Position numbers and translations under genes: made by a program
Notes under the pieces: model-generated
What the model saw: only the letters and a program-made list of their open reading frames with translations
Databases searched by the model: none
Told to the model about the DNA's origin: nothing
Assembly (NCBI GenBank): GCA_032821775.1
Contig: JAVLRN010000015.1
Coordinates: 62,001 to 126,000 of the forward strand
Origin: Sanguinoderma infundibulare
Taxonomy: Eukaryota > Basidiomycota > Agaricomycetes > Polyporales > Polyporaceae
Length of the DNA stretch: 64,000 nt
Direction: 5' to 3'
Shown: positions 34,865 to 46,975 of the stretch, in pieces
Layout of the letters: every line of letters begins with the position of its first letter
How positions within the stretch are numbered: position 1 is the first letter of the stretch

Positions 34865-36150
34865 TGTTGACAGTGAAGGATTGGTAAAACTTCAAAAGAA
34901 TGTGGTAGTTGGATGCAGATGCAGGTGAGGTGTAACGAAGAACCGTTGGGGTCCCGACAAACGAGTGGCTCAGGTTTTATACCAAAGTCGCGTCCGAGCT
35001 CTCGGGGTATTCTGAGACCAGAGTCGTGCATCATGTCTCACAACAGCAGGTGCGCCGTGACGGTGCGTCTGCTTGCGCTCCAGGCCGCAGCCCGCAATGT
35101 CCTTAGACGATGTGCGGACCCGCAGTCCCCGTATGCGCATGTCAGAACCTAGCCTTGCGCCCTCCAGTTTCCGATGGCGGGGCCTTGACGCGACAAGGTA
35201 GAAGCGCAAAAATGTTTCGGGGAGTCAATATTTGTCCAGCGCATCCAACGGTCCGTTGAAATCAAACCTACAGGACATATATCATTAAGAGATGAGTCCA
35301 GTCGGGTGAGAGCTCGTATACGCACTCATATTCCTGGTCCCGCTAGTGGAGAGGCTGCCTTATAGTTCAAACACCACTCAGCAATCGGCTGACATTGTCC
35401 ACGTTCGACTCCCCGAGCAGCGCACTACCCCCGGCGGATGCGACTAGACGGCCCGCAGCCGCGGAAAGACGTTCTGAAGCTTTTATTAACCTGTGAGTTT
35501 TAAAATAGACTTGCAGTGTGAAAGTAGATGTACATCATACTTACGGTCGTCGTGCGAAAGGTCTGTAACTGCGGCGGGTCATCAGTAAGAACGAGCAAAC
35601 ACACGGCGCATTTCATGCGATTCACCTTGCAGCTGCGCGGACATCAAGTAGCGCATCAAAATTTCTGGTCCTCCGACAATGGGCTCTTCCGCTCCGCAGG
35701 CCCCGAATCCACTTCCCATCCGAGTATGTCTCCTAACCCGGAGGGTAATTCGCCGGGCGCTTGCACACTGACCGAGTCTCGGTGCGACCTCATCCACGAG
35801 GGGCCGCGGACTCTTCGTGTCTGGGAAAGAAGACACGTGTTTAGTCTGCAAGCAGGTCGTGGTCGTGTCCTAGTCGTCCAACAAAGTCGTGATCCGTCGG
35901 GAGAGGGCTGTGGCTGTGCAAGAGGTTTGTACATGCAAGGAAGATTTGCGACGAGTAACCCTGCCGACGGACTGCGCCTCGCGCTGCACGGTCGTGTGCT
36001 GTAACCACGTTCGCACGGCAGTTGCGTCCGGACTACGGAGGCAAAGAGGAGAGGATCCAGTCGGGAGAAGTTGCGCCGGAAGGAGGCGCGTCATCTTGAA
36101 GACGAGTGGGATTGGACTCGGGAGCGGAGAAAGGGCAGAGGCTACCTCGC
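34865..36150. other. Intergenic, 1.3 kb, no supported gene
   Basis: This is the promoter side of the collagen-like gene and spacer. No supported coding region was found. Confidence 0.45.
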
Positions 36151-36152
36151 AG

Positions 36153-36281
36153 ACGGCTGCCTTTGCCGTGTGCGGCACCGATATCCTCTTCACCGCTACC
36201 TTTGCCAGCGGCGCGACCGAGGGCGACATGAACGTCATGAACGAGGCCGTCAAGACCCAGTCCGCCACGCCGGAATGGTGA
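36153..36281 (+). pseudogene. Relic of the collagen-like protein's head domain
   Basis: Directly after a CGCAG acceptor-like site the plus strand reads AAFAVCGTDILFTATFASGA, then TEGDMNVMNEAVKTQSATPEW and a TGA. It aligns residue by residue with FAVCGTDVPFTATFAGGATQ and GDVNVVYQAVKTQSASP of the collagen-like protein on the opposite strand 1.7 kb away. The position of the acceptor is conserved too. The upstream exons and the Gly/Pro repeats are absent, so this is a fragment of an inverted duplicate, not a whole gene. Confidence 0.7.
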
Positions 36282-37330
36282 TCTATCTGAAAGCGGCATG
36301 AGCGGGTCATGGCTTGGCCGAACAACGGGACTTCAAATGCGTGCTGCTGACCTGTGTGCCAAACACTCTTCGCCTCCGCTTCTTCATCTTCTGTCCAGGG
36401 TTTGGGAAACGGATATGCATGTCTAAACCGAGCGAGCCTGCCGTACGTACTACCTCAATAACCGACCTGATCAAGACGATCTGTTGTGAGATTCTCCGCA
36501 AAAATGCGTCGACAGGACGCACCGAATTATGAACATCATCGTCGAAATCGTGAATCTTCACGAATGTCTCTTCCGCCGCGATAGCTCCATGCCAAAGCAA
36601 CCTACATCATATGCATGATCAGCCTTTGGATTCAGATGTCCCCGCGAATTCGTGGAATGGAGCACGTTGAAATGGTTGTGCCTCGCGAACTCGTTGTATT
36701 CAAACAAGAAAGGTAGGATTGTTCCCTGCAGCTCGACGTACATGTGCTCGATGTCGTCCTCAAAGGAGATCGACATCGAGCGCACCGCAGATGGTCGAGC
36801 CCGCGACGTACAGCGCCGGTGAGATGTGGTCTGCGAAGACAGGCCTAGTGGGACCGGAAGATTACGCCATACGGACATTGCATCCAGGTCGATCTGGAAT
36901 GCTGAAGAGGGTGCACCGTTGATAGTACCAGGACCAGCATGGTGGACGACCAAGGCGAGTGCTGTAAGGCTTGCGAGAGGAGGGACGGGGACGAGGGCGG
37001 GTGGGGAGACGGGGAAGATGACGAGAAATAACCTGCGAAAGCAAGGGGACATTCCCCACTTCAATTCATGCGATAACATCCCGGTTGGAATGAAAGGTCG
37101 ATGAAGACGCCAGGCTCGGAAAGCTAAGGGCGTCAGGGCCCGATGTTTCTCCATGTCGTTGTCGAACAGTGGTTACTTCACATCGTGGAAACACACATCC
37201 GTGAAGATGGAGGTTCGAGTCCTTACTGGGATAGCTGCGTAGAGGAAGGTGACTTTTTTCTACTTGCTCAAACGTGCTCGGAACGCCATCTACTTACTGA
37301 GTGGAGAGTATCAAGCGGAGAACGCACCTT
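36282..37330. other. About 1 kb with unresolved minus-strand frames
   Basis: Minus-strand frames at 36307..36600 (SQQIVLIRSVIEVV) and 36558..37154 (HHAGPGTINGAPSSAFQIDL, IEHMYVELQGTILPFLFEYN) read like pieces of a protein. The frame changes several times without a consistent set of GT-AG introns. They may be a decayed gene of unknown family. Confidence 0.3.
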
Positions 37331-38340
37331 TCATGCCTTGCCAAAATCCATCAATGACCACACGACGACCCGGCTGTCCTGTCCGCCAGACACAAGCCAA
37401 CGCGCCCTCTCCGCCTTCTCCGCCTCGCTCATATCATCCTCGTCATCCTCGTCACCACCTCCCCCATCTGCATGTGCACGCATGCCTAGCTGCGACCGCG
37501 CGAACGCCCCCGACTGCACATACCCGTCCGTCGTCTCTGATACAGACAGACCCGTTTCCAGGGTACTTCGTTCTGTAAACCATGCACGCAGACGCCAGCG
37601 ACTCCGGTTTCGCAGCCTCCTGCAAGATCAAAGGGTTCAGATCCCACAGTCAAAAACGGAACACAGATGTGAGCTTGCGGTACTCACAGCAAGGTCATAA
37701 CGCCCCACAAGATGGTCGGGCGAGACCGACAACGCCAAGGTACCATCTCTGGACACTGTCATCGCCATGACTGTTCCGCCCTTCGTTCAGCTCCTGGAGC
37801 GCGAAGGCATACGTCGAGCGCGACGGACGCACCTGATTTCACATGGAGCCGCACGGACCACAAAACGTCCCATCCTTGACCCTCGATGGACACTTCTCGA
37901 TCGCCAGTATACTCACGCATCGTCACGCTCTTGTTTTCGTACCCACATAAGAGTCGCAATCGGGAGCGGTCAGCAGCGCCGCCTCTTTCCTGAGAACGCG
38001 TGCGGGCTCGCCCACCGCTCTCCATACGTGCAGCTTGTTATCTCGTCCATGCCTAGTGCACGCACAAACGTGAGTGTGAGTGAGACTACGAGGAGGCGAT
38101 GGATGCACGAACGGACGTGATGATCTGGTCCTCCTCCTCCTGGACTCCGAGCAGGCCGTCGGTGTGCGCCTTCCACGTCGCGACGGTCCGCAGGCTCCGG
38201 GTGGACTTGACCACGACGGTGCCATCAGAGTCTCCGGAGTAGTATATGCGCTCGTTGTCTTCCGAGAAGCAGACCACGCTCACTGGAGCAATGTGGCTGC
38301 GTATCAGGTGTTTTGGTGCTGGAGGAGGGGGTACCGCCAT
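37331..38340 (-). pseudogene. ASA1: ASTRA-associated protein 1 (ASA1)-like WD40 gene, decayed
   Basis: The start MAVPPPPAPKHLIRSHIAPV at 38340 and the first blade (SVVCFSEDNERIYYSGDSDG, then TVVVKSTRSLRTVATWKAHT) match ASA1. After an intron the next exon gives HGRDNKLHVWRAVGEPARVL. The frame then jumps over what should be about 100 residues to RLLCGYENKSVTMREYTGDR. Further shifts precede MAMTVSRDGTLALSVSPDHL, and only part of the DGRVCAVGG blade remains before WLVSGGQDSRVVVWSLMDFG and the stop at 37331. ASA1 belongs to the ASTRA complex, which helps TTT/PIKK-kinase stability. Because the middle blade is missing and frames do not join, I call it a pseudogene; a functional copy would be expected elsewhere. 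Confidence 0.65.
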
Positions 38341-38516
38341 GCTGCATACAGCGAGAACACGCGAAGCGGTTGGTCTCGTACAGAATGTCCCGGAGGCAAG
38401 CTTAAGCAAAGTTACGGCAAATCTTAGCAGAGGTCAGGGCGAGGAGATCGAAGCTGAGATCGAGGCCAGGTCCAGGGCCGCACTTCTCTCCAACTCACAG
38501 TCACCGCGAGGGACAA

Positions 38517-38945
38517 ATTCATCCCACGTGGCCCGAACCCGATGATCTCGGATGTAATAAACTCTGTTTACGCACTTGTGTTCGATCGCGATCGACGTCG
38601 CGTCACTACCCCAGGTTCGAGCAGACGGAACGCCGGGAGCAGCAGTGAGCTGTTGTCATACACATACACGATCACCGAACTTCTGTGCGACGTACTTACT
38701 ACTACGGTAAACAACTATGTATGTATGTATAGAGGCTCTGTAATGCGAGTGCGTCGGACGGGGACGATGTAATTGAAACGGTGTCGCACAATACTGCTGC
38801 AAACAGTGGCGTGCATGTTTCAGAAAGGCTGGAAACCACGGCATGGTAAAGATAGAGACGGGGTAGGGATATCTTACACAAATAAGGAGACCTAGATCGC
38901 AAACTCGCAGGCTGGAACAAAAAATCGCGAGTGGGCAATAAACAT
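38517..38945. repeat. Dispersed repeat, copy 1 (about 430 bp)
   Basis: This segment starts ATTCATCCCACGTGG and ends GAGTGGGCAATAAACAT. It is nearly identical, in the same orientation, to 46991..47454. Relative to copy 2 it lacks about 24 bp after the CGTCGCGTCAC stretch and about 12 bp after GGGACGATGTA. It includes a GTATGTATGTATAG microsatellite. The strong frames inside it are shared by both copies and show no protein similarity that I recognise. Confidence 0.85.
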
Positions 38946-39352
38946 GGTCGATGATGTGGCCGGTGTGGAACGCTGCGGCCCTGTGGCGCTGCCCACGGGC
39001 CGAGAACTCGCCGGGATTCATACCTCATTGAACTTCGATGCTGTCGGAAGAAACGAGAAGATTGAAATTACTACAGTGTACAGGATATAGTAAGAGCAGA
39101 GGAGACAAATTGGAAAGAGTCAATACGTTGTCTACTTATATCAATGTTCGACTCGGAGTCACTACTTCGTCACCGTCGCTAACCGTGCCACCTATCGAAG
39201 CATCTACAGGACAGAAAACCACTATCGCTTCGAGTCTGTCCATTGGTACTAACCCGTAGAGCGGTGGTCCTCGTTCCAGGAGTCTGCAGTAGGTCTGACG
39301 CTGGCCATGTTCGTGAAGCGTCGAGCCTGCCGGTGAGGACGAGCCATGTCCA

Positions 39353-42194
39353 TCAAGCACCAGACAAGGCGAGGTTTCCGAGTAGACCGGGGAGAAGATC
39401 CGCGTTGTGCTCTGTCTGGCCCTCCTCGTTGTCCGGCTCGTCGCGGTCAGTCGGAGCGCAACGGAGGAGCGCGCTCACTTCGGCTGCCTCCTGCCACTCG
39501 TCGTCGGAGTCCGAGTCGAAGTCGTCGAGGTTGAGATTACCGATACACGCATAATCGGCGTCGATGACGTCGACGTCGCCAACAGCAGGAGAAACGTCTT
39601 CAACGTCGGACGTGTCCCACGCCTCATCGTAGTCGTTGTCCGCCTCGAAGTCGTAGTCCTCCTCCTCGTCTTCAGACTCCACGATATCGCGCTGCCTGCC
39701 CTTGCCAGTACCAGCACGCTTATGACGGTGTGTGTGGTCACCAGACGACGGCGCAGCAAAACACGACCATTCGTTGACCGTCCTCAGGTCGGGAGGGGTG
39801 AACTGCACGGGGCCATCGTTCGAAGACGGCCAGTCCGAGCGCACAAGGGCTCGGTTGAAGAGCTTTAGGAGGACGTCGTAACTCAACTGAGCCTTGCCGC
39901 TGGGGTCGGCGTGAGCGTCCGAAACGAGCTTCCCGAACTTCAGCATGAGGAGGGTGAGGGCGTTGTTCCGGGCGAACATGAGGAGCTTGTAGTCGTTCGT
40001 GATCCACGTTATCTTGTGCGCCCGAGCAGTATCGCTATTGGCAAGCTTGAACACAGCGGTACAGAGTCGTCCGTGGTCTTGCTTCGGCCGGTTTGCCAGG
40101 ATGTGCTTCGTGTGGCGTAGAAGCACCCAGAGCAGAACCCAGTAGAAACATTCCAGGTCGTGGTGGATGGCATGGACTACCAGCGCTGTTGTTGTGGAGA
40201 GGAATTCGAGAGGCATGAACAGGAACGTCCCCTACGAATCAGTCAGCACCCGAAAAGATGGGGTCCGATGCTAGCACAATGTACTTACCGTTCTCTCCTT
40301 CAGCAGTCCATGAATATCATCTGCAGCTAGTAGTTTGTCCAGCGCTGTCGCGGACAGAGAAGAAATGCTACCTGATGGTCGTGCTCGGCTAATGGACGAG
40401 TAGTCGAAGTCGTGGATGAAGCCGCAGAATCGATCTTGGAGCGCAGGATCATCGACGATCAAGATGTTCCCGACGCTGATGTCCCGATGCAGGATCCCAC
40501 ACTTGCTCATCGCTTCGCGATGTCCTGAACGGAAGCAGGAGCCCGTTAGCATGGTTGCGACAGAAGTGGGCTGAGGCGAACAAATGCTTACCGATGAGAG
40601 CATCTCGAAAGGCAGTCACAAGCTCCTTGGTGTCCCGGAACTGCGTCACCGGTCGCCCGACCTCTCTCACAACGAAGCGCATGTGGCTTCGTTCGCGATG
40701 CCAGTATTTGCCACCACGTGTTTGTCGCCATGTGAAAGTCTGCTGCAACGGTCGGTGGTCGGGGAGTTTGGCAGAGGTAGGTGTGTCCCGATCTGACAAG
40801 CGAGACTCGTGATCCGTACTATCAGCAGCCATGGGTTCCTGGGCACCGTAGTACGCATATTCCCATTGTTGCACTTCTCGCTCGCCCAGGTCACCTCCGA
40901 GAACCAGGCTAGGAAGGCCTACACGGTCGGCACAAGGGATGATGCCGTTGAGACGGTCGTAGAACGCCTTCTCGGGTCGCCGAACAAGCTGGCGCCACGC
41001 CTCCTTGATGACCCGCACCTTGAGGTCTTCAGCAGAGACTCTTCCAGACCGATCGACAAGACGACCACCCCTGGCGACGTGACGGGTGTCAAGGATCCCG
41101 TGCCACACAGTGGTTGCACGAGAGAAGAGACGACCGTTGACGTCTAGAGCTTTGAACGCGATGTACGTCTGGGGCTTGCCGCCATCCTCGCGCTCGCCGT
41201 CGAACACCTGAAGAGAACGAGCCTCGGAGAGGACAAGATCCGTCGTGTCGACCTTAGCAAGGGCAAGGCGAGCCAACAACCACTCTTCGTCCTTCTGAGT
41301 CAATCGTCCAACAGTGGGGTCCCAACCGACGAATGGCCCATCTTCGGGGGGATGCACGAACCGCCAAAAGAACTCTCGGACGATCTTGAGGTCCTCGAGA
41401 TCCTTGAGGTTGAGAGGCTGGGAGACGATGGCGCCGGAGTGGTCGAAACGACATATACGCACGAAGCCGCCGTAGATCCCAAATACGAAGGCGCAGCTCA
41501 GTCCATGAGCGTGCATGAGGTTGCGGGCATTGACGGCCAGCTGGATAAGGGTCTTGGAGTGCTTGAGACCGTTTTTCTTGAACGGGTCATCTTTGCGTTT
41601 GGACTTGGCCTCCATGATCATCGAGAAGTCGAACCAGTCATGGGACTCGTCTTCGCCCGAGTCGAGTGTTTGACCGGGGAAGGAGACAGCGATGTCGGGG
41701 TACGTGGGATGGTGGTTTTTGGCGAACGCGGAGAAGGGGAAGCACTGCATAGTCGTGTGGCAATCCATGAAGGAGGGGCGTTTGTTGAAGGGGAAAGAAG
41801 AAACGAGGGTGGTGAGGCCTTTGATCTAGGGAAGGATGAGATCGCGTACATGTCATTGGGAACAGTGGCGACGTACCAGATGAGGATAGTCATCCACCTC
41901 GCGGCGCTTCGGCTTCCACTTGGCAAACGCGCCTGTGATGTCGCCCGACGGCAGGGGTGGTGCGTACGACGGAACGTACTTGCGGAGAAAGTCGGCATTG
42001 GTGTCCTTTGAGAGGATGAGCCGGTTAGCTAGCTCTTGCTTCCAGCCGTCGAACGCGCCATCTTGGAGAGTGTCTTCGGCAGTCACAGGATGATTAGTCG
42101 ACCGGAGGGCGACGGGAGTAGAGTTTACACGGCTCATACCTGAGCTGCAGGGGCAGAACCAGCCACTGCTGATAGCATTCGTTGAAAGAGACAT
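39353..42194 (-). CDS. FunK1 fungal-type protein kinase A
   Basis: Five exons (42194..42140, 42073..41877, 41825..40592, 40524..40289, 40231..39353) splice exactly to 866 aa. The first exon is 55 nt and encodes MSLSTNAISSGWFCPCSS, with a Cys pair. The N-lobe-like region (about 80-495) contains FSRATTVWHGILDTRH and the probable nucleotide lysine in VRVIKEAWRQL. The catalytic loop is HRDISVGN (H508-D510, N515) and the metal motif is DFD (534-536) in place of DFG. The C-lobe reads HAIHHDLECFYWVLLWVLLR. The C-terminal 200 residues are very acidic (ESEDEEEDYDFEADNDYDEA). FunK1 kinases are an Agaricomycete expansion linked to multicellular development (family knowledge). All key residues are present, so it is probably active; substrate unknown. 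Confidence 0.92.
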
Positions 42195-43379
42195 TTTATA
42201 CTGCAGAGGACTTGGGGTTTTGGATTTGGAGGTGGCGACTTGTGGCGGTTGCTGTTGAAAAATGAACGGCGCTAATTCACAGGGCCAAGCCATACACGTC
42301 GGGTTCATGCCACAGTTGTGCCACTAAGGCCAAATGATGGAATAGACGGATTGCTTACTGGCTGTGCAATAGGCAGGGTATTGCGCCACAGTGTCTTTGA
42401 CCTTTCCAAGGCAATGGCCACGTTTATGGATCCTAGAACAAAGAGTCAGCAAAAATGTGCTTTGTAAAGATCTACTACAATAGGTTTTTCAGGATCTGCG
42501 GCGTACTAGTCTCGGGGCTGCGTGGCCGAAGCACAACATCCCCAAACTATCGAACCAAATGAACCGTGATAGATCTACCGCGATGAGTCATCCGCGTGGC
42601 CACGCACCTTGCAAATACAATTACACGTAAATTGCTTTGTCTCAAGGACAATGAGCAATGAGATGTTGGTGGCTGGGAGAGTGGCGGTCGCCGTGATGTT
42701 CAACTTCAAGGCCAAATTAGCGCTTGACGGCCAACAGGCGCTGAGCGGCGCCCAAGCGGAGCTTCAATTTCTTAACCATGCAACCATGCCAATACAGTAC
42801 TAGACTCGCCATCGTAAGGCAGCTCTCCGAGCAACTACTAATCACAGTGTTCGTACGATTATCAATAAGTATTCAGTCGGAGAGTCCTTGACATTAGCTC
42901 GACGACTTACGAACGAGCCTCAGATGAACGGACCGGCCCAGCGGGAGACAAAATAAGGCCGCCGAGGTGCTGAGCAAGCAAGCCCACGTTGGATCCGAGT
43001 CGCTGTGCGTCACACCAGCCTGGTAGTGAAATATGCTCGATCACATTATGTGGATGTAAGCTGCGCAAACACAACAGTATTAAAGTGCCAGTCCAAGCGA
43101 TACGACTCCAACATAACTTGACGCGACTCTCGGGGATGGCTATGTGAGGAAGATTCGGAAGAGGTGTGTGCGGGCGGGGTTCTTTCTCGTGACTTGCGAC
43201 GGCGCTGACTGGAGCGGGCCCGAGTAGATCATATATAGACAATTTATCAGGGTAAAGTACTCATGGAGCCGCTGGGATCTTTATGTTGGACTTGTTACGT
43301 TCAGACCGTATACGAGCCCAGATCGATCGCCCCCGAAGCATCGCCCTGAAGCGCGACAAGGAGAAATGTACAATAAATA
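42195..43379. other. Intergenic, 1.2 kb, between FunK1 A and B
   Basis: No supported gene. The bases next to 42194 (AGTATAAAATG immediately at the start codon) resemble those before kinases B and C. Confidence 0.45.
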
Positions 43380-46300
43380 AACAACTTGATTATCGGAATG
43401 AGCAGGATACAGATAGTGTAGTCGAATAAAAGACAAAGTCAAGACGGAACGCCATAATACACCTCAACGCAAAACCCCAACAACTCTAGCCGTGGCTTCC
43501 ACCCCGTCATTATTTACGCTGAATCTTGCGCTTGGGCCGATCCTGAGAACCGCTCTCATTCCGAGTCGTTCCGCTCCCACTCAGGGCAGTGGCCCGGGAG
43601 TGCCTCGTTGGATTCCGTGAAGATCCCGCAACAGGAGCGACCGTGTTGGCTGCGTTCGCGCGTTGCGCCGCAGTGGCACGCCGGGTGAGCATCGTTTGTG
43701 CCAGTGACCCGCCTCCTGAAGGTCCTGCAACGGGAGCGACGGCGACAGCTGCGGTCGCTTTAGCCATGGCACGGGTAACCCTCGGTGGCTCGCTCCGCGA
43801 AAGTCCTGCAACAGGAGCGACTGCGTTGGCTGCGTTTGCGATTTGGGCCTGAGAGCGGGTCAGGCGTGTCTGCACCCCAGGCCCTGGAGGGGTCGGTTCC
43901 AGAAGGTCCCGAGCCCGATCCTGACGCCGAGCTCGAGGCTTCTCTTTGGCGGCAGCCTCTGGGGAAAGAGGGGACAAAGTGAGGCCTTTCAGGCCCTCAA
44001 CGATGGCGTCCTCGTGGCGTTGTGGCTGAGGGTCCTCAGTATCAGAATTGTCGAGGCCACCGTTGGCTCGCAACTCCTCGTCGGTAATAGTACAAAGGGC
44101 GGGAAGACGATGAATGGCGAGGCTGGAATCAAGGGCGGGACGGGACTTCGAGTTGTCTTTAGAGTCGAGCGCATTCCACGGCTCGTCGACGGGCCCGTCA
44201 CCCTCAACGACGGGCAGGACCTCCTCATCGGGTTGCTCTTCGACCGGGGGTTCAGAAGCGTGCTGTCTGCCCTTGTCGGGAGGTATGGGAGCGGGGTCGG
44301 GCGCTTCGAAGGACCATTCGTTGACCGCCCTCAGGTCCGGAAGGACGTACTCCCGGGGCCCATCGTCTGAGGATGGCCAGCCGTCGCTGGCAAGTGCTTG
44401 ATTGAAGAGCTTCAGAACGATGTCGTAATCCAGAGCCTTTCCGAGAGCCTTCAAGTTTCTGGTAGAAGTGATTAAGGCTGTAAGCTCCTGCATCAACTTG
44501 GTGAAAGGGCGATTTCCAACAATCTCGATGCCTTCGCCCTCATATGTGACCCAGTCGCGCTTCGCCGTGAGGGCGTCCTCGGAGTTCCCTTGCTTGAAAA
44601 CTTTAGCGCACTTGTCTTCTCTGAGCTCGCGCTGCCGCGCGGAGTCGTCGCCCTCGTCTACACCGTCATTGCCCTCGCGCTCGACCGAGTCCGAGTCGGA
44701 ATCTGAGTCCGAGTCCGCGTCGCACTCGCCCACGATGTGCATAATATAGATGATGTGGCGTAGGATAACCCAGAGAAGAGCCCAGTAGAAAGACTCGAGA
44801 TCGTGGCGAATGGTGTGGACAACAGGCTTACCACCGCTAACGAGAAGGGCGATGGCCATGAAAAGAAAAGTCCCCTATAATAGCAGTCAGTACCCGCAGT
44901 GTAGGGTAACAGAAAGAAGGTAAGCTGCTCACAGTTCTCTCCTTGAGAAGTCCAAGAATATCGTCCGCGCGCAGAAGTTTCTCCAGAGCTTTAGCACCCA
45001 AGGTAGAGACATCCCCTTGTGGTAATTCCCGGCTAATGGACGAGTAGTCGAAGTCGTGGATGAACCCGCGGAATCGATCTTGTATTAGAGCAGGGTCATC
45101 GACGATCAAGATGTTGCCGACGCTAATGTCACGATGGAGGATCCCGCCTTTGCGCATGGCGTCGCGATGACCTGGACGAAAGCCAGAGTACGTCAGCATT
45201 GTTCGGACACAAACGGACCCCGTCAAACAACAGCTTACCGATGATAGCATCTCGGAAGGCGGTCACGAGCTCCTTGGTGTCCCGGAACTGCGTGATCGGT
45301 CGCCCAACTTCGGCTACCACGAAGCGCATTTGGCTCCGTTCTCGGTGCCAGTGCTCAGGACCACGCGCCTGTCGCCATGTGAACGTCTGTTGCAATGGTC
45401 GGTGTGCTGGAAGCTCGACGGCGTCGGTCGACGTAGAGAGCGAGAGGGGAGGCGTTGACGAAGACCCCGAATGCGAGACATCGGCCGTCAGGCGGGTCTT
45501 GTGGTGAGCACCGTCGGGGGTCGTAGCGTCAGGTTTTCCATAAAGCGCGGTCTCCCAGAGCTGCACTTCGCGTTCGCCAAGGTCTCCTCCACAAAGCATG
45601 CTTGGAAGACCCACGCGCTCTTTAACTGGGATGGTGCTGTCTAGACGATCGTAGAAGTCCTTCTCCGGTCGGCGGGTAAGCTGACGCCAGGCCTCCTTGA
45701 TGACGCGCACCTTGAGGTCCTTATCAACGGGCTGGTCGACGAGACGGTCCTTGACACGGTGACGGGTGTCGCGAATACCGTACCACACAGTTGTTGCACG
45801 AGAGAAGAGACGTCCGTTGACGTCAAGAACCTTGAACGCGATGTACGTCTTCGGTGCACGATCGCTCGCACCGTGAAACACCTGCAGGGAACGAGCCTCG
45901 GAGAGATCGAGATCCGTCGTGTCAACCTTAGCAAGTTCGAGGCGCTTGCGCAACCACTGTTCGTCTGCGTCGGTCAATCGTCGGACAGTGGGATCCCAAC
46001 CGACGAATGGCCCGTCTTCGGTCGGGTGAACGAACCGCCAAAAGAACTCTTGGACGATCTTGAGCCCCTCGGGCTTCTTGAGGCTCATGGGCTTGGAGAC
46101 AACGGCGCCGGAGCGGTCGAAACGGCAGATGTGCACGATGTCGCCATAGATCCCGAAGACAAAGGCACAGTGCAGACCATGCGCATGCATGAGGTTGCGA
46201 GCATTGACGGCCAGCTGGACGAGAGTCTTGGAATCCTGGATTCCTTTTCTCTGGAACGGGTCTTCTCTGCGTTTGGACTTTGCCTCCATGATCATCGAAA

Positions 46301-46975
46301 AGTCGAACCAGTCATGTTCGTCTTCTTGGTGGAACTTCTTACCGGGAAAGGAGACTGCAATGTCAGGATACGTGGGGTGGTGGTTTTGCGCGAACGCAGA
46401 GAAGGGGAAGCGCTGCATAGTCGTATGGCAATCCATGAAGGAGGGACGTTTCTTCTCGGGAAAAGAAGCTACGAGAGTGTTTAGACCTTCGAGCTAAGGA
46501 GAGATAAGTCTATGAGTCTGTGTTCGTGGTCGTTGGAAACAGCGGCGACTTACCAGATGAGGATAGTCATCCACCTCGTGGCCCTGCCAGGGCTTCCATT
46601 TCGCAAACGCGCTTGTGATCTTGCGGGATGGCGGGGGCGGCACATGGGACGGGACGTACTTGTGCAGAAAATCTTGAGGACTGTCGTCGGTGCTGGTGAG
46701 CTTGTGCCTAAGCTCGTTGAGCCAGCCGTCTAAGGCGCCGTCCTTGCGAGCATCTGGCGCGGTGACAAGATGATTAGTCGACTTGATGGACAGAGGAGTT
46801 GAATTTAGGCCGCTCATACCTGAGCAGCCGGGGCAGAATAAGGTACCGTTGATTCCACCGGTTGAGAGAGACATTTTATACTGTTCGAGGAGTTGCGGAT
46901 GGTGGTTGAGGTTGAACAATGGACGGAGAACAGGCGCTAATTTGGGAACGGCCAAATCAACGCGCGTCAGCCGCG
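43380..46975. repeat. Inverted duplication, left arm (holds FunK1 B)
   Basis: This arm includes about 100 bp of promoter, the whole of kinase B and about 130 bp of 3' flank. It is reverse-complementary to 52500..55885. Similarity is clear in the promoter (GTTGATTTGGCCGTTC, TTCAACCTCAACCACC), through the introns, and in the 3' flank (GAGTTGTTGGGGTT, GCGTTGAGGTGTATTA). The arm limits are approximate. Confidence 0.8.
43510..46874 (-). CDS. FunK1 fungal-type protein kinase B
   Basis: Five exons (46874..46820, 46753..46554, 46493..45239, 45171..44933, 44874..43510) splice exactly to 1037 aa, the longest of the four. The 55-nt first exon gives MSLSTGGINGTLFCPGCS, with a CPGC pair. The core has FSRATTVWYGIRDTRHR, VRVIKEAWRQLTRRPEKDFY, HRDISVGN (H516-D518, N523), DFDYSS, and HTIRHDLESFYWALLWVILR. 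The tail (about 580-1037) has an acidic stretch with DSDSDSDSDS, then tandem units of the type NAANAVAPVAG-PS-R/S-x-P, and a basic end (RPKRKIQRK). Introns match kinase C in position and phase. The protein is intact, and all catalytic motifs are present. Closest relative in the window: C. Confidence 0.92.

Noticed and set aside
36307..37154. Two overlapping minus-strand frames of 97 and 198 residues
   Set aside because: Neither has a start in good context or a consistent intron set; noted only as an unresolved region.
42907..43242. Minus-strand 111-residue frame starting SIYDLLGPAPV
   Set aside because: Its first codon is TTG, not ATG, and there is no splice or domain support.
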